The notes beneath the pieces were generated by a model, which saw only the letters and a program-made list of their open reading frames with translations, was not told where the DNA came from and ran no database searches. A stretch of DNA of 64,000 nucleotides from Betaproteobacteria bacterium (GTDB taxonomy: Bacteria > Pseudomonadota > Gammaproteobacteria > Burkholderiales > Usitatibacteraceae): assembly GCA_016711875.1 (NCBI GenBank), contig JADJSD010000001.1, positions 310,001-374,000 of the forward strand. Reading direction: 5' to 3'. Below are positions 33,592 to 42,482 of this stretch, in pieces (the first letter of the stretch is position 1; each line of letters opens with the position of its first letter). The position numbers were made by a program, and so were the translations under genes.

Positions 33592-36500
33592 TCACGCTTT
33601 CTCGATGTTGACCAGGAACGCCTTGAATTCCGGCGTCTGCGAGTTGGCGTCCCCGACATACGGGGTGAGGTTGTTGGCCAGGTAGCCGTCCTTGGTCACG
33701 CCCTTGAAGCCCCAGTGGATCGGGATCCCCACGGTGTGCACCTTCTTGCCGTCGCACTCGAGCACCTTCATGCGCTTGGTGACGACGGCGGCCGCCGTCA
33801 CGGCGCCGCGGCTGCTCGTGACCTTCACCTGGTCGCCGTTCGCGATGCCCTTCGTCTTGGCGAGCTCCTCGTCGATCTCGACGAACGCCGCGGGCTGCAC
33901 GACGGCCGCCGTGGTCGAGTGCTTCGTCCAGAAGTGGAAGTGCTCGGTCAGGCGATAGGTGGTCGCCGCGTACGGGAACTTGTCCGCCTTGCCGAAGGCT
34001 TCCATGTCGCCCTTGAAGACGCGGGCGGCCGGGTTGCTCACCACCTTCGGGTGCAGCGGGTTGTTGCCGATCGGCGATTCGAACGGCTCGTAGTGCTCGG
34101 GGAACGGCCCTTCGGCCATGCCGCCCAGCGCGAAGAGCCGGCCCACGCCCTCGGCCGTCATGATGAACGGGCCCGCACCGGTGTCCGGGCCGAGCGCCGG
34201 GGCGATGTCCGGCACGTCGACACCCGCCCAGGCCTTGCCGTTCCACGCGATGCCGCCGCGCTTCGGATCCCACGGCTTGCCCGTCTTGGGATCCGCGTTG
34301 GCGCGGTTGTAGAGGACCCGGCGGTTGGCCGGCCACGAGTAGCCCCAGGTGAGGTTGTTGCCCAGGCCACCCGGGTCCGCCGTGTCGCGACGGGCGGAGA
34401 GGTTGCCGGCCTGCGACCACACGCCGGAGTAGATCCAGTTGCCGCAGGCGGTGGTGCCGTCGGGCTGCAGCTGGCCGAAGCCGGCGAGCTGCTGGCCGGC
34501 CTGGACGAGGACCTTGGTCTTGTCCTTCGGGTCCACCACGTCCTCGAGGGCGCGCCCGGAGATCTCGCGCAGCAGTTCCTCGGGCGAGGGATGCGTCGCG
34601 ATGGCATAGGGCCACGTGAGGTTGGTGATGGCGTCGGGGAACTTGCCGCCCTCCTTCTTGTAGAGGTCGCGCACGCGCGTGAAGATCTGCGCGACGATCT
34701 CGCGGTCGGTCTTCGCGAGGCCCGGGGGATCCTGCCCCGCCCAGTGCCACTGGATGACGCGGCCGGAGCTGGTGAACGTGCCCGAATCCTCCGCGAAGGA
34801 GGATGCCGGCAGGCGGAAGACCTCGGTCTTGATCTCATCCGGCTTGGCCGGGTTCTTGTCGCCGTAGTCCTGCCAGAACTCCCGGTCTCCGTCTTGAGCG
34901 GGTCGATCACGACGAGGAACTTGAGCTTCGACATCGCCCGCGCGACCTTCGTCTTGTTCGGCAGCGCCGCGAGCGGATTGAACCCCTGCGAGATGAAGCC
35001 GTTCATCTTGCCCTGGTGCATGCGCTCGAAGATGGCGAGCACGTCGTAGGCGCCGTCGCGCTTGGGCAGCCAGTCGAAGCGGAAGTCGTTCTCCTTCGTC
35101 GCCGCCGCGCCGAACCAGGCCTTCTGCTGGCTCGTGTGCCACTTCACGAAGTTCTGCGCGAAGTTCATCTGACCCGGGCGCAGGGGCTTGGGCGTGCGCT
35201 TGTCGACGTACGTCGCGCGCGAGTCGTCCGCCTCGGTCGGGGCGGACAGGTAGCCCGGCAGCACCTCGCTGTAGGCGCACTGGTCGGTGATGCCCTGCAC
35301 GTTGGAGTGCCCGCGCAGCGCGTTCACGCCGCCGCCCGGCCGGCCGATGTTGCCCAGCAGCAGCTGGATCATCGCCATCGTGCGGATGTTCTGCGAGCCG
35401 TGCGAGTGGTGGGTCCACCCGAGCGCATAGCAGGATGGTCATGACCTTGTCGGGCGTCGAGGTCGAGCCGATGTACTCGCACACCTTCAGGAACTTCTCC
35501 TTGGGGGTGCCGCAAATCTTCTGGACCATTTCCGGCGTGTACCGGCTGAAGTGCTTCTTCATCAGCTGGTAGACGCAGCGCGGGTCCTCGAGCGTCTCGT
35601 CGACCTTCGCGAATCCGTCCTTGCCCAGCTCGTAGGCCCACGTCGTGCGGTCGTAGCTGCGCTTGTCGGCGTTGTATCCGGAGAAGAGGCCGTCGGCGAA
35701 GTCGAAGTCTTCCCGGATGATGAACGGCGCGTTGGTGAACGCCTTCACGTAGTCCAGGTGGATCTTCTTGTTGGCGAGCATCCAGTTGATGACGCCGCCC
35801 AGGAAGGCGATGTCGGTGCCCACGCGGATGGGGGCGTAGTAGTCGGCCAGCGCCGCGGAGCGCGTGAAGCGCGGGTCCACGACCACGAGCTTCGCCTTGC
35901 GGTGCTCCATCGCCTCGGTCACCCACTTGAACCCGCAGGGGTGGGCCTCGGCGGCGTTGCCGCCCATGATGAGGACGAGATCGGTGTTCTTGATGTCTAC
36001 CCAGCCATTGGTCATTGCACCACGGCCGAACGAAGGGGCCAGACTGGCCACCGTCGGGGCGTGTCAGATCCTCGCCTGGGTGTCGAGCGCGACCATCCCC
36101 ATGGAGCGGGCCGTCTTCACGGTGAGGTAGCCCGACTCGTTGGAGGAAGCGCTCGACACGAGAAGGCCGGTCGTGTTCCAGCGGTTGACGGTGAGGCCCT
36201 TGTCGTTCTTCTCGACGAAGTTCGCGTCGCGGTCGGCCTTCAGGTGCTTGGCGATGCGGGCGAACGCGTCGTCCCAGGAGATGGGCTTCCATTCCTTGGA
36301 GCCGGGCTCGCGCACTTCCGGCACCGTCGCGCGGTTGGGCGAGTGCACGATGTCGAGCAGGCCCGCGCCTTTCGGGCAGAGCGTGCCGCGGTTCACCGGG
36401 TGGTCGGGGTCGCCCTCGACGTGGACGATCCGGCTCTTCACGTTCTTGGCCTTGTCGCCCATCGTGTACAGGATGACGCCGCAGCTCACCGAGCAGTACG

Positions 36501-36657
36501 GGCAGGTGTTGCGTGCCTCGGTGGTGCGCGAAAGCTTGAACGCCCGCACTTCGGCCATGACCTCCTGCGGGCTCATGCCGAGCATCGCGAGGCTCGACCC
36601 CGCGAGGCCCGACCCGCAGACCTTGAAGAACTGCCTTCGATTGACCTTCATCTCCAT
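33592..36657 (-). CDS. fdnG: selenocysteine formate dehydrogenase alpha subunit, two frame breaks
   Basis: Catalytic Mo/W-bis-MGD subunit of a periplasmic formate dehydrogenase (FdnG/FdoG type), about 1021 residues. A Tat signal (NRRQFFKVCGSG) is followed by the [4Fe-4S] motif CPYCSVSCG. TGA at 36066-36064 (residue 198) replaces the active-site position in ARI-Sec-HAPTVASLAPSFGRG and is read as selenocysteine. The frame shifts at 35428-35432 (one extra base after KVMTIL) and back at 34881-34886 (one missing base after DPLKTETG). The conserved sequence continues on both sides and total length is divisible by three. ATG 36657 has GAGGAG seven bases upstream. Confidence 0.93.
36025..36066 (-). 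promoter_or_regulatory. SECIS element of fdnG
   Basis: After the TGA (36066-36064), GGCC (36049-36046) and GGCC (36040-36037) pair around AGTCT, placing the G-U loop about 20 bases downstream of TGA, with CGA/TCG as outer pairs. Loop sequence and distance are as in E. coli fdnG and fdhF, where SelB binds this hairpin. Confidence 0.8.
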
Positions 36658-36743
36658 GGAGATGCTCCTCGTTTCGAGAGTTCGCCGGTGCGCCCCGGCC
36701 GGCCCGCCTTCCCCTAGTTGGAGGCGGATTTCTTACCCCTCGA

Positions 36744-36772
36744 ATTACACCCCATGCCCCCCCGGGCAACAA
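36744..36772 (-). promoter_or_regulatory. candidate fdn-sel operon promoter
   Basis: On the minus strand TTGTTG (36772-36767) and TGTAAT (36749-36744) are 17 bases apart, about 85 bases before the fdnG ATG, in the only sizeable gap of the region. The -10 matches 5/6. I see no FNR or NarL site I would defend. The remainder of the 36658-36911 gap holds the leader for the divergent transglutaminase-like gene. Confidence 0.38.
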
Positions 36773-36911
36773 TATGCACAGACGTTCCTAAGTACCCGAA
36801 CCGGAAGGGCAAAGTCCGGAATTGCGGTTCCTGTTCACGGGTGTCCCGGCAGGCGGTATCCTTCTCGGCCCGACCCGACCGCCCGGCCGGTTCCCCCTGA
36901 AGAGGACTTCC

Positions 36912-38003
36912 ATGAAACGTCGCCATTTCCTGATGGCCGCCGCCGCGGCCCCCGCCCTCGCCCAGGTTCCGCAATGGGCATTCGCCCAGCAGCTGCCCTT
37001 CAACCCGAAGCCCGGCAACTGGCGCACCTTCGAACTGGTCACCCGAGTCGAGATCGCCAAGCCGGCCGGCGAGACGAAGATCTGGGTCCCGCTGCCCTCC
37101 GTCGACAGCGACTACCAGAAGACCGTGACCGACAGCTGGACGGGCAACACCTCGTCCGCCCGCATCGTGAGCGACGGCAAGTACGGCGCCATGATGCTCA
37201 TGGCCGAGTTCGGCCCGAACGAGAAGGCGCCCTGGGTCGAGGTGACGAGTCGCTTCCAGACGCGCGACCGCAGCCTCGACTTCGCGAAGCGAAGCGCCGA
37301 GAAGCTCTCCCCCGAGGAACGCGCCTTCTACACGGAAGCCACGAGCCTCATGCCGGTGGACGGCATCGTGAGGAAGACCGCCCTCGAGGCCACCAAGGGC
37401 GCGAAGACGGAAATGGACAAGGCCCGCGCCCTCTACGAGTGGGTCGTGGAGAACACCTTCCGCGAGGCCAAGACCATCGGCTGCGGCCGCGGCGACGTGA
37501 AGGTCATGCTCGAGACGCGCAACCTGTCCGGCAAATGCGCAGACCTCAACGCCCTCTACGTGGCGATGGCACGCTCCGTCGGCCTGCCGGCGCGGGACGT
37601 CTACGGCATCCGCGTCGCCAAGAGCCAGTTCGGCTACCGGAGCCTCGGCGCCGGCACCGAGAACGTGACGCGCGCCCAGCACTGCCGCGCGGAAGTCTTC
37701 GTGAACGGCAGCGGCTGGATCCCGGTGGACCCGGCGGACGTGCGCAAGGTGGTTCTCGAGGAGAAGCCCCAGGCCGTGACGCTCGCGGACCCGGTCGTCC
37801 CGCCCGTGCGTTCCAAGCTCTTCGGCGCCTGGGAGATGAACTGGCTCGCCTACAACGACGCCCACGACGTGAAGCTGCCGGGCGCCAAGGGAGAGATGCT
37901 CGGCTTCCTCATGTACCCGCAGGCCGAGACGGGGGGCAACCGCGTGAACCCGTACGCGCCGGACGACTTCAAGTACAAGCTCACGGCGAAGGAAATCGCC
38001 TGA
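36912..38003 (+). CDS. exported transglutaminase-like domain protein
   Basis: 363 residues. An N-terminal Tat-like signal (MKRRHFLMAAAAAPALAQVP) precedes an alpha/beta region and a transglutaminase-like core with the catalytic Cys in LSGKCADLNALYVAMARSVG and His in AQHCRAEVFVNGSGWIPVD. Bacterial members of this fold are often peptidases or amidases of unknown substrate. The ATG at 36912 has GAGG six bases upstream. It is divergent from fdnG and overlaps the next gene by four bases. A role linked to formate dehydrogenase is only suggested by position. Confidence 0.86.
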   Translation: MKRRHFLMAAAAAPALAQVPQWAFAQQLPFNPKPGNWRTFELVTRVEIAKPAGETKIWVPLPSVDSDYQKTVTDSWTGNTSSARIVSDGKYGAMMLMAEFGPNEKAPWVEVTSRFQTRDRSLDFAKRSAEKLSPEERAFYTEATSLMPVDGIVRKTALEATKGAKTEMDKARALYEWVVENTFREAKTIGCGRGDVKVMLETRNLSGKCADLNALYVAMARSVGLPARDVYGIRVAKSQFGYRSLGAGTENVTRAQHCRAEVFVNGSGWIPVDPADVRKVVLEEKPQAVTLADPVVPPVRSKLFGAWEMNWLAYNDAHDVKLPGAKGEMLGFLMYPQAETGGNRVNPYAPDDFKYKLTAKEIA

Positions 38004-38437
38004 GCGACGCACCGGCCTTCGTCCCCGTCCGGCTCGAACCGGGCGAGGATCTGAAGCGATCTCTCCAGGCCCGCCTTTCCGGCGGGCCTTTCGCTTCGGG
38101 CGCGTTCGTCGTGGCCGGCATCGGGAGCCTGGCGGGGGCGAGCCTTCGGTTCGCCGGGGCGGAGAAGGCGGCACGGATCGAGGGCGACCTCGAGATCCTC
38201 ACCCTCTCGGGTACCCTTTCCCCTTCGGGCGCCCACCTGCATGCGAGTCTTGCCGGTCGCGACGGACATGTCATCGGCGGCCATGTCGCGGAGGGCTGCG
38301 TGGTTCGAACGACCGCGGAGGTGTTGCTCGCGCCGCTGGAAGGATGGCGCCTTTCGCGTGCGCCTGATCCGCGGACCGGATATGCCGAGCTCGTGGTCGC
38401 GCGGCAATCCGACGGAGCGGGCAAGCCCGGTTCTTGA
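38000..38437 (+). CDS. PCC/PPC (DUF296) domain protein
   Basis: 145-residue protein with the PPC domain. GPFASGAFVVAGIGSLAGAS and the metal-site-like HLHASLAGRDGHVIGGHV are clear family features. No ATG, GTG or TTG lies near the expected N-terminus; CTG at 38000 overlaps the preceding stop (CTGA) and has AAGGA six bases upstream, so CTG is the proposed start. Bacterial PPC proteins are trimeric and mostly uncharacterised; some resemble AT-hook-less DNA-binding relatives. Function here is unknown. Confidence 0.8.
   Translation: MSDAPAFVPVRLEPGEDLKRSLQARLSGGPFASGAFVVAGIGSLAGASLRFAGAEKAARIEGDLEILTLSGTLSPSGAHLHASLAGRDGHVIGGHVAEGCVVRTTAEVLLAPLEGWRLSRAPDPRTGYAELVVARQSDGAGKPGS
38067..38089 (+). repeat. 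terminator-like hairpin inside the PCC gene start
   Basis: AGGCCCGCC and GGCGGGCCT pair over nine bases around TTTCC, followed by the mildly T-rich TTCGCTTC. It begins 64 bases after the transglutaminase stop and sits within PCC codons 23-30. It could be an attenuator or a chance GC palindrome. Confidence 0.4.
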
Positions 38438-38574
38438 TCGGGCGCAAGCGGCTCGCGGCAAGGCGTCCTAGCATTTTCGTCGAGACGGCTCGATGCGCGG
38501 ATCCGGCTTTCGCCGGCGCGCTCGTCGCCTCGTCCTGCTGCGCCGTGCGCGCGCGCCCGTTTCCCGGAGGTTCC

Positions 38575-39037
38575 ATGAATCCCAGCCGCCGATCCGGCTT
38601 CGCCCTGCTTGCCGCCTGCCTCGCCTTCGTCATCGCCCCCATGCCTCTCGCCGTCGCCCGCCCAAGCGCAGGAGAAGGGCGCCCTGTTCATCAACATCAC
38701 CAACGAGGACCCGTGGAAGGTCTCGATGGCCGCCTTCTTCGGCACGCAGTTCGCGCTCAAGCAGGGCCACGGCCCCGTCGTGCTCTTCGTGAACGTGCAG
38801 GCCACGCCGATGTTCCGGAAGGACCGGGCCGGCGTGCGGGCCGAGCAATTCGGCAAGACGGTGCACGAGATGCTCGCGGAGTTCCGCGCGGCCGGCGGCA
38901 AGATCCAGGTCTGCCCTGTCTGCATCAAGGCGCTCGGCATCCCGGCAGGCGACCTGGTGGAAGGAGCCGAGGTCGCGACCGTGAAAAGCGTGAACGACGT
39001 GCTCTTCCGGCCCGACACGAAGACGCTGTCCTGGTGA
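38575..39037 (+). CDS. secreted DsrE-family protein, reading frame interrupted
   Basis: DsrE-like protein with a signal peptide. The first frame from ATG 38575 (GGAGG five bases upstream) encodes FALLAACLAFVIAPMPLAVA. The mature part is in another frame: AQAQEKGALFINITNEDPWK, then FALKQGHGPVVLFVNVQ and a Cys-rich KIQVCPVCIKALGI. The frames join at the C runs 38657-38663, where one extra C is present; length is 3n+1. Restored length is about 153 residues. Exported DsrE homologues near selD or sulfur genes may carry persulfide or selenide; that is inference. Confidence 0.78.
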
Positions 39038-39056
39038 CGGCGTCTCGCGCGAGTCG

Positions 39057-40109
39057 CTAGCGCAAGACGATGCGCTGCGGGCCGGGAACGGTCACGGCGC
39101 CGATCTCGACCGCGGAGACGCCGGCCTTCCCGAGCGCGAGAAGGGCCTGCGGCAATGCGGGAGCGCCGACGAAGACCAGCAGGCCGCCGGAAGTCTGCGG
39201 GTCGTAGAACAGGTCGACGAGGGTCGGATCCACGCCTTGCGATCGCACGCCGGCGCCGAAGTGCGCGCGGTTGCTCGCCATGCCGCCGTTGCGGAATCGC
39301 GGCAGCAGGTCGAGCACGCCCTCGAAGCGCGGGATCTTCGCAGCCTCGAAGGCGATCGAGACGCCGCTCGCGGCCGCCACCTCGCTCGCATGGCCCAGGA
39401 AGCCGAAGCCGGTGACGTCGGTGCAGGCGTGCACCGGCACTCCGGCCGAGACGAGCGCCTCGGCCGCCGCCTTGTTGAGCGTGCGCATCGATTCGACCGA
39501 GGCCTCGAGCATCCGTGCGGGCGCGCGGCCGGCCTTGGCCGCCGTCGCGATGACGCCCGTGCCGATCGGCTTGGTGAGGAGGATCCGGTCGCCCGGCCGC
39601 GCACCTGCGTTAGACCAGATGCGCGACGGGTCCACGGCGCCCGTCACCGCGTAGCCGAACTTCATCTCGGGATCCTGCACGGTGTGCCCGCCGAGCAGCG
39701 CGACCCCGGCCTCCTCGAGTTTCGAATGTCCGCCGCGGAACACGGCGCCGATGGTGGCGGCGTCCAGTCCCTTTTTCGGGAAGCCCGCGATGGCGAGCGC
39801 CGTCAGGGGGCGCCCACCCATCGCGTAGACGTCGCTCAACGAATTGGCCGCGGCGATCTGGCCGTAGACGAAGGGGTCATCGACGATGGGCGTGAAGAAA
39901 TCGACGGTCTGCACGAGCGCCGGCCCGCCTTCCCAGGCGAAAACGCCCGCATCGTCGGACTGGCGATAGTCGACTAGGACACGAGGATCGTTCGTGAGCG
40001 GGATGTCGCCCAGGACCTGGGCGAGCTCGCCGGCGGCGAGCTTGCTCGCTCAGCCGGCGCAAATGACCATTTCGGTCAGGCGCCTTTTCTTCCAGAAGAG
40101 GAGATTCAT
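39057..40109 (-). CDS. selD: selenophosphate synthase, itself with an in-frame Sec codon
   Basis: Makes selenophosphate from selenide and ATP for SelA and tRNA modification. From ATG 40109 the frame encodes TEMVICAG, then TGA at 40052-40050 (residue 20), then ASKLAAGELAQVLGDIPLTN. The TGA is where SelD has its catalytic Cys (or Sec), three residues before the essential Lys (K23), as in E. coli C17/K20. Further motifs are DDAGVFAW, QTVDFFTPIVDDPF and DVTGFGFLGHASEV, to 350 residues with no other break. The start overlaps the AhpD-like stop (ATGA). Confidence 0.93.
40006..40052 (-). promoter_or_regulatory. candidate SECIS region of selD
   Basis: Two hairpins follow the TGA: a seven-base stem at 40041-40025 with loop GCC, and an eight-base stem at 40024-40006 with loop GTC. 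The second has the G-U loop liked by SelB but sits farther from the TGA than in fdnG (about 33 bases). Which one acts as SECIS cannot be decided here. Confidence 0.5.
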
Positions 40110-40675
40110 GTCGTCGGTTCCGGTTTGTCGGTGACGCGTGGCCCGGGCAGGCGGCAGAAGCCGTGCACCCGTGCGCCGAGCGCCGTGTTGAATCGCGCCG
40201 AGAGGTTCTGCAGCCCGATGCCCGCGGTGAGTTCCACGATCGCCTCCGGCGCGAAGCGATCCCGCAGGCGCGCGAACAACGCGTCGTCCACCCGTGGCGG
40301 CGTGGCCGTCATTGCCTCAGCGTATTCGATCACGAGACGCTCGGTCTCATCGAATGACGCATCCGTCCGCCAATCCGGCAGGGCGAGCGCCTTGTCGGGA
40401 GCGATCCCCGCCTCCTCGAGCATCGAGGCGTTGAGGTCCACGCAGAACTCGCAGCCCGTGAGCTGCGACACCCGCACGGCCGCGAGCGTGCGCAGGCCGA
40501 GCGGCACCGGCGCACCCCGGCGGCGCACCTGCCGGAAGAGTGCCAGGAAGGCGAGCATCGCGCCGGGCCGCCACGTCCAGAGAGCCGTCGGGTCGGGCAC
40601 TGCACCGTGGAGCCGCCTCTGACGCGCGTGCAGCGGACGCAGGTACCAGGGGACGGGGGACGCCGGAAGTCTCAT
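40106..40675 (-). CDS. AhpD-like carboxymuconolactone decarboxylase family protein
   Basis: 189-residue all-helical AhpD/CMD-family protein. The redox CxxC is TGCEFCVDLNASMLEEAG, and the expected acidic and His-like partners lie around it. Such proteins reduce peroxiredoxins or act as general thiol-peroxidases. It overlaps selD by four bases and is about 25 bases downstream of the rhodanese stop, so the three may be one transcript. The pairing with selD suggests a redox link with selenium handling, but no substrate can be named. Confidence 0.85.
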   Translation of the reverse strand: MRLPASPVPWYLRPLHARQRRLHGAVPDPTALWTWRPGAMLAFLALFRQVRRRGAPVPLGLRTLAAVRVSQLTGCEFCVDLNASMLEEAGIAPDKALALPDWRTDASFDETERLVIEYAEAMTATPPRVDDALFARLRDRFAPEAIVELTAGIGLQNLSARFNTALGARVHGFCRLPGPRVTDKPEPTT

Positions 40676-40699
40676 CGGGTCACGCGGCCGCGAACGTGC

Positions 40700-41122
40700 T
40701 CAGGGCCCCTTCTGCACGAGGTCGGCATACGGCCAGCCCTTCTGGCCCTTCTCGAGGATGAGCAGGCGCTTCTCCGGCACGCCCTGCGACTTGAGATAGT
40801 CGACCGTGTTCTTCGCGCCGGACCCGCCACCCGGACAGACGATCACGACATCCTCCTTCGAGGCGAGTATCCGGCTCACGGCGGGCTTGAGCTTCTCGCG
40901 CTCCGCCTCGCTCTTCGCCGGGTAGGCGTAGGTCGGCAAAGCCCCGGGCAGGTGATGCTGCGAGAATTCCTTCTCCACCTGGATGTCGATGAGCAGCGGC
41001 TTGTCGCCCGCCTGCAGGCGCTGCTTGAGCGAGTCGGGCGCGATGTACCGGTAGTCCTGCGCCTGGGCGCCAAAGGCAACGGCCGCGAGGGCCGCCACGG
41101 CGAAATAGGACTTGAACTTCAT
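40700..41122 (-). CDS. exported single-domain rhodanese
   Basis: 140-residue protein with signal peptide (MKFKSYFAVAALAAVAFGAQ) and one rhodanese domain. The active loop is VIVCPGGGSGAKNTVDYLKS, with a single Cys that would carry persulfide or perselenide. LIDIQVEKEFSQHHLPGAL is the conserved CDC25-like strand region. ATG 41122 is used because it starts the signal peptide; ATG 41137 adds five residues. It precedes the AhpD-like gene and selD on the same strand and is divergent from mop. Confidence 0.87.
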   Translation of the reverse strand: MKFKSYFAVAALAAVAFGAQAQDYRYIAPDSLKQRLQAGDKPLLIDIQVEKEFSQHHLPGALPTYAYPAKSEAEREKLKPAVSRILASKEDVVIVCPGGGSGAKNTVDYLKSQGVPEKRLLILEKGQKGWPYADLVQKGP

Positions 41123-41214
41123 ATCCTCGGTCTCCATGTCGATTGATGTGCCGTCGAATGCTTCCACTTTCCGACTGGCCGTACAATCATCCAGATCAAA
41201 CTAGGAGCACTTCC

Positions 41215-41421
41215 ATGAAACTCAGCGCCCGCAACCAGTTCCCCGGCACCGTCCGCGACGTGAAGCGCGGGGCCACCACGGCCCACGTGCACATCGAAGT
41301 GGCCCCCGGCATCGTCGTCACGGCCTCCATCACCAACGAGGCGGCCGACGACCTCGCGCTCGCCGCGGGCGACAAGGTCACCGCGATCATCAAGGCTTCC
41401 GACGTGATGGTCGGCAAGTGA
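41215..41421 (+). CDS. mop: molbindin (Mop, single TOBE domain)
   Basis: 68-residue molybdate/tungstate-binding protein: MKLSARNQFPGTVRDVKRG, HVHIEVAPGIVVTASITNEA and VTAIIKASDVMVGK are the whole family pattern. Mop proteins form hexamers that store or buffer oxyanion in the cytoplasm. AGGAG lies eight bases before the ATG, and TACAAT at 41182-41187 may be the -10. The stop overlaps the next gene as GTGA, which ties it to the importer downstream. Confidence 0.95.
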   Translation: MKLSARNQFPGTVRDVKRGATTAHVHIEVAPGIVVTASITNEAADDLALAAGDKVTAIIKASDVMVGK

Positions 41422-42458
41422 TCGCGCGGCGGGCGCTCGCCGCTTTCGCGGCCTTCCTGCCGCTCGCCGCCTTTCCGGCCCGCGACTTCGTCGACGACGC
41501 CGGCCGCAAGGTCTCCCTCCCCGACAAGGTCACGCGCGTCTACGCCGCGGGGCCTCCCGCCTCCGTCCTCGTCTTCGCCCTCGCGCCCGACACGCTCATC
41601 GGCTGGACGCGGGGCTTTCGCGACAACGAGAAGCCCTGGGTGCCGGACAAGTACGCGAACCTGCCCGAGCTCGGCCGCCTCACCGGGCGCGGCGGCAGCG
41701 CCAACGTCGAGGTGGTGCTCAAGGAGAAGCCGGACCTCATCGTTGACATCGGATCGACGGCCGCCACGTTCTCTTCCCTCGCCGACCGCGTGCAGCAGCA
41801 AACGGGCATTCCGTACGTGCTGCTCGATGGCCGCCTCGAGACGACGCCGCAGCAGATCGAGAAGCTCGCGAAGGTGCTGGGTGTCGAGGCGCGCGGCAAG
41901 GAACTCGCCGACTACTCGCGCACGCTCATCGATGGCCTGAAAGCGAAGATCGCCCTGGTGCCGGCGGACAAGCGCCCCGAGGTGTACTACGCCCGCGGCC
42001 CGCAGGGCCTCGTCACGGGCCTCGCCGGCTCCATCAACGTCGAGATGATCGAATTCCTCGGCGCGAAAAACGTCGCCGGCGGGCAGAAGGGCGGCCTCGC
42101 GCAAGTGGGCTTCGAGCAGGTGGTGCTCTGGGATCCGCCCGTCATCGTGACGAACGACCCGAATTTCTTCCGCGAGTCGGCGCGCATGCCCGTGTGGCAG
42201 GGCGTCACCGCGGTGCGGAACAAGCACGTCTACCTCTCGCCCAACCTGCCCTTCGGCTGGTTCGACTACCCGCCGGGCGCCAACCGGCTCATCGGCCTGC
42301 TGTGGCTCTCCGAGATTCTCTACCCGGAGAGCTTCCGCCACGATTACCCGAAGGAGATCGCGCGGTTCTACCGGCTGTTCTATCACCGCGAGCCCACGGC
42401 GGCACAGATCGCCGCCCTGCTCGCCGAGCCTGGCGTCGCCCCCCGCGCCTCGCGCTAG
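41418..42458 (+). CDS. type II importer binding protein, MolA-like
   Basis: 346-residue secreted protein with the BtuF/FhuD-type fold (signal peptide to about residue 20). Features are DFVDDAGRKVSLPDKVTRVY, NVEVVLKEKPDLIVDIGSTA, and LPFGWFDYPPGANRLIGLLW. The coupling to mop and the position near modABC/tup suggest molybdate or tungstate, as for H. influenzae MolA. Iron-siderophore or cobalamin cannot be excluded by sequence alone. The GTG at 41418 overlaps the mop stop. Confidence 0.82.
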   Translation: MIARRALAAFAAFLPLAAFPARDFVDDAGRKVSLPDKVTRVYAAGPPASVLVFALAPDTLIGWTRGFRDNEKPWVPDKYANLPELGRLTGRGGSANVEVVLKEKPDLIVDIGSTAATFSSLADRVQQQTGIPYVLLDGRLETTPQQIEKLAKVLGVEARGKELADYSRTLIDGLKAKIALVPADKRPEVYYARGPQGLVTGLAGSINVEMIEFLGAKNVAGGQKGGLAQVGFEQVVLWDPPVIVTNDPNFFRESARMPVWQGVTAVRNKHVYLSPNLPFGWFDYPPGANRLIGLLWLSEILYPESFRHDYPKEIARFYRLFYHREPTAAQIAALLAEPGVAPRASR

Positions 42459-42482
42459 CGCCCCTCGGCTATCATCGGGGCC

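Noticed and set aside
34881..35432. The middle frame of fdnG as a separate gene or a programmed frameshift
   Set aside because: It continues the FdnG sequence without its own start or ribosome site, and no slippery motif with downstream structure is evident; two independent one-base errors explain it.
41182..41187. TACAAT as a confident mop promoter
   Set aside because: The -10 is good but no -35 with acceptable spacing is visible, so it is mentioned only with the gene.
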